A stretch of 53,617 nt of DNA from an uncultured Alistipes sp. (GTDB taxonomy: Bacteria > Bacteroidota > Bacteroidia > Bacteroidales > Rikenellaceae), in NCBI GenBank assembly GCA_944322375.1, contig CALUOX010000004.1:1-53617 (forward strand). The letters run 5' to 3'. Below are positions 8,818-21,723 of this stretch, piece after piece. The notes below the pieces were generated by a model. It worked only from the letters and a program-made list of their open reading frames with translations. It searched no databases and was not told the origin of the DNA. Made by a program: the position numbers and the translations under genes. Position 1 is the first letter of the stretch. The number at the start of each line of letters is the position of its first letter.

Positions 8818-9414
8818 ATGGATATTGCCAAAGCAAAGCGACGGGAGAATATCGCCGAATATATCCTGTATCTGTGGCAGCTGGAGGATCTGTTGCGGGC
8901 GTTGCAGTTCAGCCCCGAGGCGGTGCATTCACAATTGATCAAACCGCGCGGGCTTTCCGAACCGCAGCAGCGGCTCTATCTGGAGTGGTATATGGATATT
9001 GCGGATCTGTTGCGGCAGGAGGGGAAGGAGCGTCAGGGCCATCTGGATCATACGCTTCATCTGATTGCGGATCTGCACAATCTGCATCTGCAGCTCATGC
9101 AGTTGCCTGTCGGTGCCCGTTATCGGGAACTTTATGCCCGTCTGGCCCCCGAACTGCCGCGTTTGCGGGCGGTGTTGGGCCGGGACGAGATGAACGATAC
9201 GGAGCTCTGCTTCCGGGCGCTTTATGCGGCCATGCTCTATCGGATTCGCGGCGAGGGCGGGGAACAGGCCATTGCCGATACGCTTGAGTTCATCTCGCCG
9301 GTAATTGCGGAGCTTGCCGCGATGTACGGCCGCGTGGAGCGGGGTGAAGTCGATCTTTTTGAGACGAAACCCGGGAAGGCCGGAAAAGGAAAAGATACGA
9401 ACGGCCGGATGTAG
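8818..9414 (+). CDS. DUF4924-like cytoplasmic protein of unknown function
   Basis: A 198-residue, all-helical, soluble protein with no signal peptide. Its opening MDIAKAKRRENIAEYILYLW followed by QLEDLLRAL is the pattern I associate with the Bacteroidales DUF4924 family, and the length fits. The centre is rich in His and Leu (HLDHTLHLIADLHNLHLQL). The last about 25 residues (PGKAGKGKDTNGRM) are a basic low-complexity tail. AAAAAGGAGTGATCT directly before the ATG gives a good ribosome-binding site. It stands alone between a long leader and a terminator hairpin. No molecular function is known to me. Confidence 0.8.
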   Translation: MDIAKAKRRENIAEYILYLWQLEDLLRALQFSPEAVHSQLIKPRGLSEPQQRLYLEWYMDIADLLRQEGKERQGHLDHTLHLIADLHNLHLQLMQLPVGARYRELYARLAPELPRLRAVLGRDEMNDTELCFRALYAAMLYRIRGEGGEQAIADTLEFISPVIAELAAMYGRVERGEVDLFETKPGKAGKGKDTNGRM

Positions 9415-9427
9415 TCCGATATTGGAA

Positions 9428-9482
9428 TAACCGGAAAGCGACAGGAATTTCCTATTGTGGAGATCCTGTCGCTTTCCGGTTA
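9428..9482. terminator. Bidirectional terminator hairpin
   Basis: Perfect 19-bp inverted repeat (9428-9446 with 9464-9482) around a 17-nt loop, lying 13 nt after the DUF4924 stop and followed by TATTTCG. It probably ends this gene, and it could also stop the convergent ATP synthase transcript about 215 nt after atpG. Confidence 0.75.
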
Positions 9483-9522
9483 TTTCGCTTGTCACGGTGC
9501 GATGCCACACCGTTTTTTGTTT

Positions 9523-9566
9523 TCTACCTCTTGCCTCTTCTACTCGCCTCTTCTACCTCTTGCCTC
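9523..9566. repeat. 15-bp direct repeat in a pyrimidine-rich spacer
   Basis: TCTACCTCTTGCCTC occurs at 9523-9537 and 9552-9566 (period 29) inside a C/T-rich stretch of about 9515-9685. The stretch is purine-rich on the atpG coding strand and ends in a G8 run (minus strand) 12 nt beyond the atpG stop. Confidence 0.7.
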
Positions 9567-9697
9567 GCTCTTTTCTTTGCGGGTTCTCCTGCATCTTGTC
9601 CGGTTCTGCCAGCTTTTGAGGTCTGCCCTTCTCCGGCTCTTTTATGCCGGTTCCGACAACCAGTCTTTCCTGTCTTGCCCCCCCCAGCTTGGTGGGA

Positions 9698-10570
9698 TCA
9701 GTCGGCGTTGGAGATGTCGGCCAACTCGTCGGTAATGGCCTGCTGACGCCGTTTGTTGTAGAGCAGCGACAGTTCGTCGAGCAATTCGTGCGCATTGTCC
9801 GAGGCCGTCTGCATGGCGATTGTTCGCGCGGCATGTTCGGCCGTCGCACTGTCCAGCAGTACGCGGTAGATGCGGGTACGCAGGGCGTAGGGAACCAACT
9901 CCTCCAGCAGTCGGGGCGCTTCCGGTTCGAAGAGATAGAGGTCGGCATTCTCCCCTTCCGTGCCGGTCTCGACACCGGAGACGTCCAATGGCAGAAAGGT
10001 CTCTACGCAGGGCTTCTGCTGTCCCATCGAGTGAAAGTGGTTGTGGACGAGCAACACCCGGTCGATACGCCCGGCCGCATAGGAGTCCATGAGCCGTTGT
10101 GCGAGCTCCGAGGCGCGGTCATAGGCGGGCGCTCCGGCAAGGGACCGGAAATCGTCACATGTCCTGTATCCGGCCTTGTGTGCCGCCTGCACGATCTTCT
10201 CGCCGAGCGGATATACCGTTATGTCGTCAATCCCCTCCTCGCTGCGGAGCCGTTTGACCGTGGCGTCGAGCATGCGGATCGCGTTGGCGTTGAAGGCTCC
10301 GCACAATGATCCGTCGGATGAGAGCGCGACGATGACGACATGCTTCTGCGTGTCGTGCGGTTCGGTCAGAGGGGATACGGAGGTTGCTCCGGCGGCACGC
10401 GCCAGCACGGATGTCATTCCGGCAAGCTGTGTCTCATACTCCGTCAGCGCTTCCGCTTCGGACTGCACGCGATGCAGTTTCGCCGAGGCAACCATCTTCA
10501 TTGCCGAGGTGATCTTCAGCGTGCTGTTGACCGACGCGATGCGTGACCGGATCTCTTTGAGGGAAGCCAT
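9698..10570 (-). CDS. atpG: ATP synthase F1 subunit gamma
   Basis: A 290-residue central-stalk subunit that rotates inside the alpha3-beta3 ring. The N-terminal helix MASLKEIRSRIASVNSTLKITSAMKMVASAKL is the family signature, and the C-terminal helix with ELLDELSLLYNKRRQQAITDELADI ends near the protein end as usual. The Rossmann-like middle (VVIVALSSDGSLCGAFNANAI) is intact. It is the last gene of the operon, 5 nt after atpA. Its 3' flank carries a G8 run (9678-9685), then a purine-rich tail on the coding strand. Confidence 0.97.
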   Translation of the reverse strand: MASLKEIRSRIASVNSTLKITSAMKMVASAKLHRVQSEAEALTEYETQLAGMTSVLARAAGATSVSPLTEPHDTQKHVVIVALSSDGSLCGAFNANAIRMLDATVKRLRSEEGIDDITVYPLGEKIVQAAHKAGYRTCDDFRSLAGAPAYDRASELAQRLMDSYAAGRIDRVLLVHNHFHSMGQQKPCVETFLPLDVSGVETGTEGENADLYLFEPEAPRLLEELVPYALRTRIYRVLLDSATAEHAARTIAMQTASDNAHELLDELSLLYNKRRQQAITDELADISNAD

Positions 10571-10575
10571 GACCG

Positions 10576-12162
<1,587 letters not shown>

Positions 12163-12166
12163 AGTT

Positions 12167-12721
12167 TTATACGATTCTGTTAGGGCCGCCGCAGAATTCG
12201 CGTTTCAGCCGCTCCAGTTGCCCGGCGATGCTGGCGTCGATCTGGATATCGCCCAGTCGGAAGACGAATCCGCCCAACAGTTCGGGATGGACCTCCTGTT
12301 GGATGCGGATCTCGCTTCTGGTCTTTTTCCGTGCGGCATCCGCGAGTCGTTGTACGACCTCGTCGCTCATCGGAACAGCCGTGGCAAGGGTCGCTTCGCG
12401 GATGTTGTGGTGGTATTCATAGATGCCGATGAACGAATTGAACATGAAATGGAGATAGCGTTCACGATGGTGGTCGATGACCAGCCGGATAAAGCGTTCG
12501 AGAGAACCGCACATCCGGCCGCCGTAGAGTCGGCGCATCGCTTCGAGCTTTTCGTCGGCATGCAGTACGGGCGAGAAGAGCACCGTTCGCACCGACGGGT
12601 GCTCGCGGTAACGCACCGTGAGACGCCGCACCTCCTCACACGTGCGGTCTGCTTCGGCGTTTGCCGTTGCGAAGGCATACAGCGCCGTTGCGTAACGTCT
12701 GGCTATCAATCCGACATACAT
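12167..12721 (-). CDS. atpH: ATP synthase F1 subunit delta
   Basis: A 184-residue peripheral-stalk subunit (OSCP-like) linking F1 to subunit b. The N-terminal [13 protein letters not shown] is the typical delta opening, and the C-terminal [23 protein letters not shown] is the conserved delta motif (GG-hydrophobic-D-x-S). The gene has 4-nt gaps on both sides, to atpF and atpA. Assignment rests on motifs, length and operon position. Confidence 0.95.
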   Translation of the reverse strand: MYVGLIARRYATALYAFATANAEADRTCEEVRRLTVRYREHPSVRTVLFSPVLHADEKLEAMRRLYGGRMCGSLERFIRLVIDHHRERYLHFMFNSFIGIYEYHHNIREATLATAVPMSDEVVQRLADAARKKTRSEIRIQQEVHPELLGGFVFRLGDIQIDASIAGQLERLKREFCGGPNRIV

Positions 12722-12725
12722 GGTT

Positions 12726-13238
12726 CTACGATCTCTCCGTGTTTTGATGTTGTTCGAACTCGTCGAACAGCCGTTCGGCCAACTGTGTCTGCGATGTTTC
12801 GTCGGCGAGCTTCTCGCGGAGCAGTTTCTCCGAGATGGCTACGGCGAGCAGTGCGACCTGCTGTCGTGCATCCTGAAGAATCGCCTCGCGCTCGGCCACA
12901 GCCTGTTGTCGGGCGGCAGCGACGATGCGTTGTCCTTCGGCGTCGGCTTTTCGTTTGGCCTCCTGCACGATCCGTTCACGGGTTTCGGCGGCATCCTGCA
13001 GGATTTCGCGTTGACGGGCTTCGGCGGCTTCCCGCAGCGCTTCGCCTTCGGCACGGATCCCGTCGAGTTTGCGTTCCGCCTTTTTTGCGGCGTCGAGCGA
13101 TGAGTCGATGTACTCCTTGCGCGAATCGATGGCCCGCAAAATTACCGGAAATCCGTACTTTGCCACGAGCACGAAGACGACCGCGAATGAAAGCAGCATC
13201 CAGAAAACAAGTCCCGATTCGGGTTGCAAAAGTCCCAT
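12726..13238 (-). CDS. atpF: ATP synthase F0 subunit b
   Basis: A 170-residue peripheral-stalk subunit: one N-terminal membrane helix (about residues 8-30, GLVFWMLLSFAVVFVLVAKYG) and then a long charged coiled coil rich in Ala, Glu and Arg that dimerises and contacts delta. The motif KYGFPVILRAIDSRKEYI follows the membrane segment as in other b subunits. Gaps are 21 nt from atpE and 4 nt to atpH. Confidence 0.96.
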   Translation of the reverse strand: MGLLQPESGLVFWMLLSFAVVFVLVAKYGFPVILRAIDSRKEYIDSSLDAAKKAERKLDGIRAEGEALREAAEARQREILQDAAETRERIVQEAKRKADAEGQRIVAAARQQAVAEREAILQDARQQVALLAVAISEKLLREKLADETSQTQLAERLFDEFEQHQNTERS

Positions 13239-13259
13239 GGCTCGTTTTTGTTCGTTGAA

Positions 13260-14566
<1,307 letters not shown>

Positions 14567-14586
<20 letters not shown>

Positions 14587-14854
14587 CTGTCCGTAAGTCG
14601 TTTGTTCCCGTGCTGCCGGAGGTCTCGGCACAGATCTCGATTTGATCGTTATGCACCCGTGCGAAACCGCCCGAGATCTCGATCCGTGTCGTTTTGCCCT
14701 GTTCCTCATAGTGGATCGTTCCGGCCGTAAGGCGTGCGATGATCGAGGCGTGGCGGGGCAGAACGGTAAAGGCTCCGCATGCTCCGGGCAGCGAGATGCT
14801 GTCGATCGTCGTGCGGCTCAGAATGCCGGTCGGTGCTACGATAACGAGTTGCAT
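14567..14854 (-). CDS. atpC: ATP synthase F1 subunit epsilon (beta-sandwich only)
   Basis: A 95-residue subunit with the N-terminal beta-sandwich (LVIVAPTGILSRTTIDSISLPGACGAFTVLPRHASIIARL). E. coli epsilon is about 138 residues; here the C-terminal two-helix domain is missing, as the protein stops after the sandwich at DLRTDEQIQS. The inhibitory function of that domain is therefore probably absent. Position between atpD (64-nt gap) and atpB (20-nt overlap) supports the call. Confidence 0.93.
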
Positions 14855-14918
14855 GTTTTTCTCTTTTTAGCTTCAGCTGCTTGTCTTTGTCGGGATTGCA
14901 AGGGCCTGTTCCGCCGGC

Positions 14919-16454
<1,536 letters not shown>

Positions 16455-16688
16455 TTAATATATCGTCTCTCAAAACGCTTTACGGGGGTGGAATAGTATG
16501 CGGCAGGTATGCTTAAAACCTCCAAAAGCACCGATAAAAACTCCGATAAATCGCATTCTCCTTACGCCCTCTCCTTTTCTGCCGGTCCCTTGTTTTCCCG
16601 CATAAACCCCTGAAAAAAAGGCTCCAGGCGGTGCGGCAGTCCGGGCAGACGGGAATTCGGCCTCTTTTCCGTTGTCATATCGTTTTTG

Positions 16689-16720
16689 CAATATTACAAA
16701 ATATTAAAAAATATTGCAAA
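16689..16720 (-). promoter_or_regulatory. Putative promoter of the ATP synthase operon
   Basis: On the minus strand TTTG (16717-16720) is followed after 20 bp by TAATATTG (16689-16696), one mismatch from TAnnTTTG, within a very A/T-rich block. The leader of about 240 nt down to atpD has no gene; I see nothing else clear in it. Confidence 0.5.
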
Positions 16721-16881
16721 AAAATAATAATGGCAATTTCGCTTATTGCCGGAAAAGGCCGATGATTGGGGATGTTTATTCCAATTCGGCAATTCGGCAC
16801 GAAGAAAAGAATCCGGGAGGGGTGTTCATAATTTGTTGATCTTTTCCCCGGCGGAACGGTCCGGCAGATGCGCGTTTTTCA

Positions 16882-16889
16882 TACTTTTG
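16882..16889 (+). promoter_or_regulatory. Putative -7 element upstream of the cobalamin riboswitch
   Basis: TACTTTTG matches TAnnTTTG and is directly upstream of the riboswitch, where a promoter for the nrdDG transcript is expected. No clear -33 element. Confidence 0.5.
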
Positions 16890-16899
16890 CAGATACCAA

Positions 16900-17075
16900 G
16901 GATGACGGTTCCGCTTGTCGGCAATCGACATGTCGGATGAAAAGGGAACACCTGTGCAAGTCAGGGACTATCCCCGTAGCTGTAACTTCCGTTGCAAGTC
17001 CGTGCGATTTGGCCACTGACGTTTGTGGACGTTGGGAAGGTGTCACGGTCGGAAGAAGTCAGAAGACCTGCCGTT
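16900..17075 (+). ncRNA. Cobalamin (B12) riboswitch
   Basis: The conserved core is easy to follow: GATGAAAAGGGAACACCTG, GTGCAAGTCAGGGACTATCC then CCGTAGCTGTAAC, a CCACTGACG segment, GGGAAGG, and the B12 box AAGTCAGAAGACCTGCC (17056-17072), which differs from the consensus by about one base. Size and order fit the adenosylcobalamin riboswitch class. The next recognisable gene on the same strand is nrdD. Limits are approximate because the P1 stem was not resolved. Confidence 0.92.
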
Positions 17076-17510
17076 GTCCTCCGTTCGGGCTTTCGGGTTG
17101 AAGGGCATTTACCGGCGGTTCGCGTGCGACGCCCCGTTCTTCCGCAGGAGGGAGGGCGGAGAGAGGAATGACATCTTGGGAAAACCGTCGCCGCGATATC
17201 GTTTATATGCTTTCCCCTATTTGTTTCCGACAGGTTGTTGCCGTTTCCGGTTTTGCCGTGACGGCCGGCGGGCGATGCCGTTTGTCGGGTGAGGAACGGC
17301 ACGGCGCCTGTCGATTTTCCCTGCAGGCCTTGTGGGGCAGGGTTGTGCCGGTTCGGCTCGTTGCCGGCAGGCAGGTCGCAGAGCCGGCCGACAGGCCGCT
17401 TCGCGTCATAAACGCGGCGCGGCCCATGGCAGGGCCCTCCCCGGAATCGGGCCGCGACGGATAAGGACGCCATGAGAAGGTGCTACGAAAAAACCAAAAG
17501 ACAATATGTT
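17076..17510 (+). other. Long leader between riboswitch and nrdD
   Basis: About 435 nt without a convincing gene. One frame of 98 codons from ATG 17168, preceded by GGAGAGAGGA, is open but has no family-like composition. An 8-bp inverted repeat (17418-17425 with 17449-17456) lies shortly before the nrdD start region and could act in the riboswitch expression platform; it has no T-tract, so a terminator is not evident. Confidence 0.5.
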
Positions 17511-19664
17511 ATGAGCAGTTCCGAAATCTTCATTACGAAGCGTGACGGCAAACGCGAACGCTTCTCTCTTGACAAGATCAAGTCCGCGATCTCGAAGGCG
17601 TTTCTTTCGGTGGGCGGGTTCGCCACCGAGGAGATGTTGACTCCGATTCTGAGCCGTATCCGCATAACCGACGGCATGTCGGTCGAGGAGATTCAGAATC
17701 AGGTCGAAACGGCATTGATGGCCGAACGGTACTATCGGGTTGCAAAAAGCTATATCATCTACCGGCATACGCATACGGAGGATCGGGAGGTGCGCGACAA
17801 GCTGCAATTCCTGATGAATTATTGCGATGCGTCGAATCCGGCGAGCGGATCGAAATACGACGCCAATGCGAATGTGGAGAACAAGAACATCGCAACGCTG
17901 ACCGGGGAGCTGCCGAAGCGGAATTTCATCCGCCTGAACCGGCGGCTGTTGACCGACCGGCTGAAGGAGATGTACGGCAAGGAGCTCTCGGACCGTTATC
18001 TCGATCTGTTGAACCGGCATTTCATCTACAAGAACGACGAGACGTCGCTGGCCAACTATTGTGCTTCGATCACGATGTATCCCTGGCTGCTTAACGGAAC
18101 GACGTCGATCGGCGGGAATTCGACCCGGCCGACAAACCTCAAATCCTTCTGCGGCGGATTTGTCAATATGGTCTTCATCGTGTCGTCGATGCTTTCGGGG
18201 GCCTGCGCCACGCCCGAATTTCTGATGTATATGAACTATTTCATCGGACAGGAATACGGTACGGACTACTACAAGCGGGCGGATGAGGTCGTCGATCTGT
18301 CGCGCCGCCGGCGGACGATCGACAAGGTCATCACCGACTGTTTCGAACAGGTGGTCTATTCGATCAATCAGCCGACGGGAGCGCGGAATTTTCAAGCCGT
18401 TTTTTGGAACATCGCCTATTACGACCGATACTATTTCGAGTCGTTGTTCGGGGAATTCCGTTTCCCCGACGGCTCGCGGCCCGATTGGGAGGGGCTGTCG
18501 TGGCTGCAGAAGCGCTTCATGAAGTGGTTCAACGCCGAGCGGCTGCGGACGGTGCTCACGTTTCCGGTCGAGACGGTGGCGCTGCTGACGAAAGAGGGCG
18601 ACGTGATGGATCGGGAGTGGGGCGATTTCACCGCCGAGATGTATGCCGAAGGCCATTCGTTTTTCACCTATATGAGCGACAACGCCGATTCGCTGTCATC
18701 GTGCTGCCGCCTGCGCAACGAGATTCAGGACAACGGGTTCAGCTATACGCTGGGTGCCGGCGGGGTTTCGACAGGGTCGAAGAGCGTGCTGACGATCAAC
18801 CTGAACCGCTGCATCCAATATGCGGAGCGGCAGGGAATCCCCTGTTTGTCGTTCCTTGAGGAGGTGGTCGATCTGGTGCACAAGGTCCAACTGGCCTACA
18901 ACGAGAATCTCAAGGAGTTGCAGCGCAAGGGGATGCTTCCGCTGTTCGATGCGGGGTATATCAATCTCGGCCGCCAATACCTGACGATCGGTGTCAACGG
19001 ACTGGTCGAAGCGGCCGAGTTCAAGGGAATCGCCATCGACGACAATCCGGCCTATGTCCGTTTTACGGAGGAGATTCTGGGGTTGATCGAGCGTTACAAC
19101 CGCAAGTATCGGACGAAGGATGTACTGTTCAACTGCGAGATGATTCCTGCGGAAAACGTCGGCGTGAAACACGCCAAATGGGATCGGGAGGACGGATACC
19201 GCGTTCCGCGCGACTGCTACAACAGTTATTTTTACGTCGTGGAGGATACGACGCTCAACATCGTGGACAAGTTCCGGCTGCACGGCGCAAAATACATCTC
19301 CCACCTTACGGGCGGCTCGGCGCTGCACATGAACCTCGAAGAGCACCTGTCGCAGCCGCAATACCGGCAGCTGCTGCGCGTAGCGGCACAGGAGGGGTGC
19401 AACTACTTTACGTTCAACATTCCGAACACGGTCTGCAACGACTGCGGACATATCGACAAACGCTATCTGAAGGAGTGCCCGCACTGCCATTCGACCAACC
19501 TCGACTATCTGACACGTGTGATCGGTTACATGAAACGCATCAGCAACTTCTCGCAGGCGCGGCAACAGGAGGCTGCACGGCGTTTCTATGCACGGCCGTC
19601 CGGCATGGAATCGGGCGGCGGTCTGGAGGAGCGGAGCGTTGCGGCACCCCGCAGGGATGAATGA
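17511..19664 (+). CDS. nrdD: Anaerobic (class III) ribonucleoside-triphosphate reductase
   Basis: A 717-residue glycyl-radical enzyme that makes deoxyribonucleotides without oxygen. An N-terminal ATP-cone (ITKRDGKRERFSLDKIKSAI) is followed by the barrel with GACATPEFLMYMNYF and SSCCRLRNE, which supplies thiyl-radical chemistry cysteines. The C-terminus has a zinc site (CNDCGHIDKRYLKECPHCHS) and the glycyl-radical loop RVIGYMKRISNF. ATG 17511 is taken as start since the ATP-cone begins seven residues later; ATG 17472, with AAGGA upstream, would add 13 residues and cannot be excluded. It overlaps nrdG by 4 nt. The upstream B12 riboswitch suggests repression when cobalamin is present. Confidence 0.95.
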   Translation: MSSSEIFITKRDGKRERFSLDKIKSAISKAFLSVGGFATEEMLTPILSRIRITDGMSVEEIQNQVETALMAERYYRVAKSYIIYRHTHTEDREVRDKLQFLMNYCDASNPASGSKYDANANVENKNIATLTGELPKRNFIRLNRRLLTDRLKEMYGKELSDRYLDLLNRHFIYKNDETSLANYCASITMYPWLLNGTTSIGGNSTRPTNLKSFCGGFVNMVFIVSSMLSGACATPEFLMYMNYFIGQEYGTDYYKRADEVVDLSRRRRTIDKVITDCFEQVVYSINQPTGARNFQAVFWNIAYYDRYYFESLFGEFRFPDGSRPDWEGLSWLQKRFMKWFNAERLRTVLTFPVETVALLTKEGDVMDREWGDFTAEMYAEGHSFFTYMSDNADSLSSCCRLRNEIQDNGFSYTLGAGGVSTGSKSVLTINLNRCIQYAERQGIPCLSFLEEVVDLVHKVQLAYNENLKELQRKGMLPLFDAGYINLGRQYLTIGVNGLVEAAEFKGIAIDDNPAYVRFTEEILGLIERYNRKYRTKDVLFNCEMIPAENVGVKHAKWDREDGYRVPRDCYNSYFYVVEDTTLNIVDKFRLHGAKYISHLTGGSALHMNLEEHLSQPQYRQLLRVAAQEGCNYFTFNIPNTVCNDCGHIDKRYLKECPHCHSTNLDYLTRVIGYMKRISNFSQARQQEAARRFYARPSGMESGGGLEERSVAAPRRDE

Positions 19665-20155
19665 CCGGCAATATGTTGCGATATACCGATTATGATATTG
19701 TCTTTCGGGAGATTCCCGACGAGGTGACGCTGGCGGTCAACCTTTCGGGATGTCCGAACCGTTGCCCGGGGTGCCACAGCCCCCAGCTGCAGACCGATAT
19801 CGGCGAGCCGTTGACCGATGCGGCGGTTGAAACGCTGCTGGAGCGCTATGGATCGACGATCACCTGCTTCTGCCTGATGGGTGGAGACGCTGATCCGGCC
19901 GATGTCCTGCGTTGTGCGGCTCTTGTGCGGTCGTTGCGCCCTGCGTTGCGTACGGGATGGTATTCGGGCCGGCCGGCGCTGCCTGCGGGATTCGATCCCG
20001 TCGGCGTGCTGGATTATGTGAAACTGGGCCCCTACGTTGCGGCACAGGGTCCGTTGGATTCGCCGACGACCAACCAGCGCCTGTGGCGGATCCACCCGGA
20101 TGGTGCGCGTGAAGATCTTACGCCCCGTTTTTGGTCACGCCGCAACGGCAAGTAG
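19661..20155 (+). CDS. nrdG: Anaerobic RNR-activating radical SAM protein
   Basis: A 164-residue activase that cleaves S-adenosylmethionine to install the glycyl radical on NrdD. The CxxxCxxC iron-sulfur motif is present as GCPNRCPGCHSP near residue 30, followed by the radical SAM GGDAD-type loop (CLMGGDADPADV). Its ATG overlaps the nrdD stop (ATGA), a sign of translational coupling. Length is within the normal 150-175 range. Same riboswitch-controlled transcript as nrdD. Confidence 0.95.
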   Translation: MTGNMLRYTDYDIVFREIPDEVTLAVNLSGCPNRCPGCHSPQLQTDIGEPLTDAAVETLLERYGSTITCFCLMGGDADPADVLRCAALVRSLRPALRTGWYSGRPALPAGFDPVGVLDYVKLGPYVAAQGPLDSPTTNQRLWRIHPDGAREDLTPRFWSRRNGK

Positions 20156-20273
20156 GTTGTGCGGTCGTTTCCGACGGTCGTCGTTGCGGTTCCGGAGGGA
20201 CGGGGATGCCGAAGGGTGCGGTGTGCAATGCCGGAACAGCGATTGCTGCACATGGAGACGCGCTAAATTTTCA

Positions 20274-20307
20274 AAAGGAGGGAACCGATACGGCTCCCTC
20301 CTTTTTT
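20274..20307 (+). terminator. Intrinsic terminator of nrdDG
   Basis: Perfect 10-bp stem (20274-20283 with 20295-20304), an 11-nt loop and a T6 run overlapping the stem end (20302-20307), about 120 nt after the nrdG stop. Confidence 0.8.
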
Positions 20308-20477
20308 CTTCCCTCTTTCCCGTCCCTTGAACGACTGATGTCTTTCGCCCTTTTGTTGCCTCCTTGTTGCTCTTTTGTTGTTCCTTTGCCGCCTCTCTGC
20401 CGCCTCTTTACCGCGCCTTTTAGCCGCCCCTCTCTTGCCGCCTTTTTCTGCATGTCTGAGACGTGCAGCGGGAACCT
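20308..20477. other. Pyrimidine-rich low-complexity spacer
   Basis: About 170 bp rich in C and T with repeated TTGTTGC, GCCGCCTCT and CCGCC blocks. It is purine-rich on the coding strand of the phosphopantetheinyl transferase gene, whose stop it directly follows. No gene seen. Confidence 0.6.
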
Positions 20478-21050
20478 TCAGAGCAGGCAGACGACGATGA
20501 GCCCGTCGCGCAGTTCGAGCCGCAGCCGTTTCGGTTCGCCGTTCCGGATGTGTGCGACAACGGAGCCGGACGTGTTGCCGGCCGGCAGTTCGATCCGGTC
20601 AACCGTGAGATCTTCCAGCAGGTCCAGACCGGGGGTGCGGGCATACTTGTAGAGTGCCTCCTTCGTGCACCAGACGATCCCCGGGGTCAGCGGTCCGCCG
20701 TCGAGCATCATCTCCTGCGGTGTCATGTAGCGGGCTGCGGCGCGCGAAAAGTCTCTGTCGCTGCTTTCGATGTCCACGGCACAACGATTCTCCGAGATGG
20801 CAACAGCGACCTGTCCGGCGGCATGTGAGACCCCGATATGCAGCGCCGAGTCCTCGATGACAGGGCCTCCGGAGGGATCGTATCCAATCTTTACGGGTCC
20901 TAATTCCTTGTATATCACAGCCCGCCAGGAGAGATACTCGGCGCGACGTCGGGGCGTGAATGCCGCGGCGGCATCCCGATCGGCGGCGGGTGTGCATCGC
21001 TGCAGTTCGTCGGGCGGCAACAGTGGAGCTATGATGCATCGGGCGTTCAT
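20478..21050 (-). CDS. 4'-phosphopantetheinyl transferase superfamily protein
   Basis: A 190-residue enzyme of the Sfp/HetI type that would transfer phosphopantetheine from CoA to a carrier-protein serine. The two magnesium-binding signatures are visible: CAVDIESSDRDFS (VDxE) and WCTKEALYKYA (WxxKEA). GVSHAAGQVAVAIS is the usual SHS-like segment. Position immediately after gldE on the same strand, with a 670-bp repeat-containing spacer in between, recalls the frequent gldE-PPTase proximity in Bacteroidetes. No polyketide or peptide synthase genes are near, so the partner may be acyl carrier protein. Confidence 0.9.
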   Translation of the reverse strand: MNARCIIAPLLPPDELQRCTPAADRDAAAAFTPRRRAEYLSWRAVIYKELGPVKIGYDPSGGPVIEDSALHIGVSHAAGQVAVAISENRCAVDIESSDRDFSRAAARYMTPQEMMLDGGPLTPGIVWCTKEALYKYARTPGLDLLEDLTVDRIELPAGNTSGSVVAHIRNGEPKRLRLELRDGLIVVCLL

Positions 21051-21335
21051 GCCTTTTCAGGTATTTGGTCGGTTTTGTGTGGATTGGGTGTTGATGGTGC
21101 GGTATGCAGTATGTTATGCGGTGGTATGACCGTGTTGGAGTGTGTCGGGCAGGGACGTTGCTGCTCGTCGCAGTTTGTTGCGACCGGTGCGGTTCGTTGT
21201 GGTCCCGGGACCTGATGCGCTTGGGTGTGGTCCGGAACGGAATGGCACGACCGGATGTGGCTCGGTGCCATCCGGGATGATCCGGTGTCGTCTGGAGCGG
21301 CCCGATGTGGTTTTGTCCGGTTGGTTCGTCGCGCT

Positions 21336-21594
21336 CCGGTCCAATTTTGCAATTCATGCCACCGGCCCGGCACAACTTTTCAATTCCGTGCCAGCCGGCC
21401 TGGTGCAGCGTAACGGTTCGGTATCTCTCCGGTCTCGTCTCGCCTCGGTGCAGTTTTTCAATGCAGTGTCATCCGGCCTTGTGCAGCATGGCAGTTCGGT
21501 GCTGTCCCTCTTCGTTCTGTTCCGGCCCAATCTTGCAATTCATGCCACCGGCCCGGCACAACTTTTCAATTTCGTGCCAGCCGGCCTGGTGCAG
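21336..21594. repeat. 73-bp direct repeat with a partial middle copy
   Basis: Copies at 21336-21408 and 21522-21594 differ at only 3 of 73 positions. A shorter, more diverged copy at about 21449-21500 aligns to the second half plus the following GGTTCGGT. The 673-bp gap between PPTase and gldE (21051-21723) has no credible gene; the plus frame through the repeats reads NFAIHATGPAQLFN-type repeats but lacks start signals. The rest of the gap also has short echoes such as GATGTGG and TTGTCCGG. Confidence 0.85.
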
Positions 21595-21723
21595 TGCTAC
21601 AGCTCGCTTCCCCCTCCCCTCTCTTCATCCTGCTCCGGCACAGCATTGTAATTCGATGCTGCCTGTCCGGTCTGTCCCTGTCCGGTCTGTCTCCTGTCCG
21701 GTCCGGCGGTCGGCGGAGCGGGA

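Noticed and set aside
21142-21651. Plus-strand frame with repeated NFAIHATGPAQLFN segments
   Set aside because: No start signals, unnatural composition outside the repeat, and the repeat reads in several frames; treated as non-coding DNA repeat.
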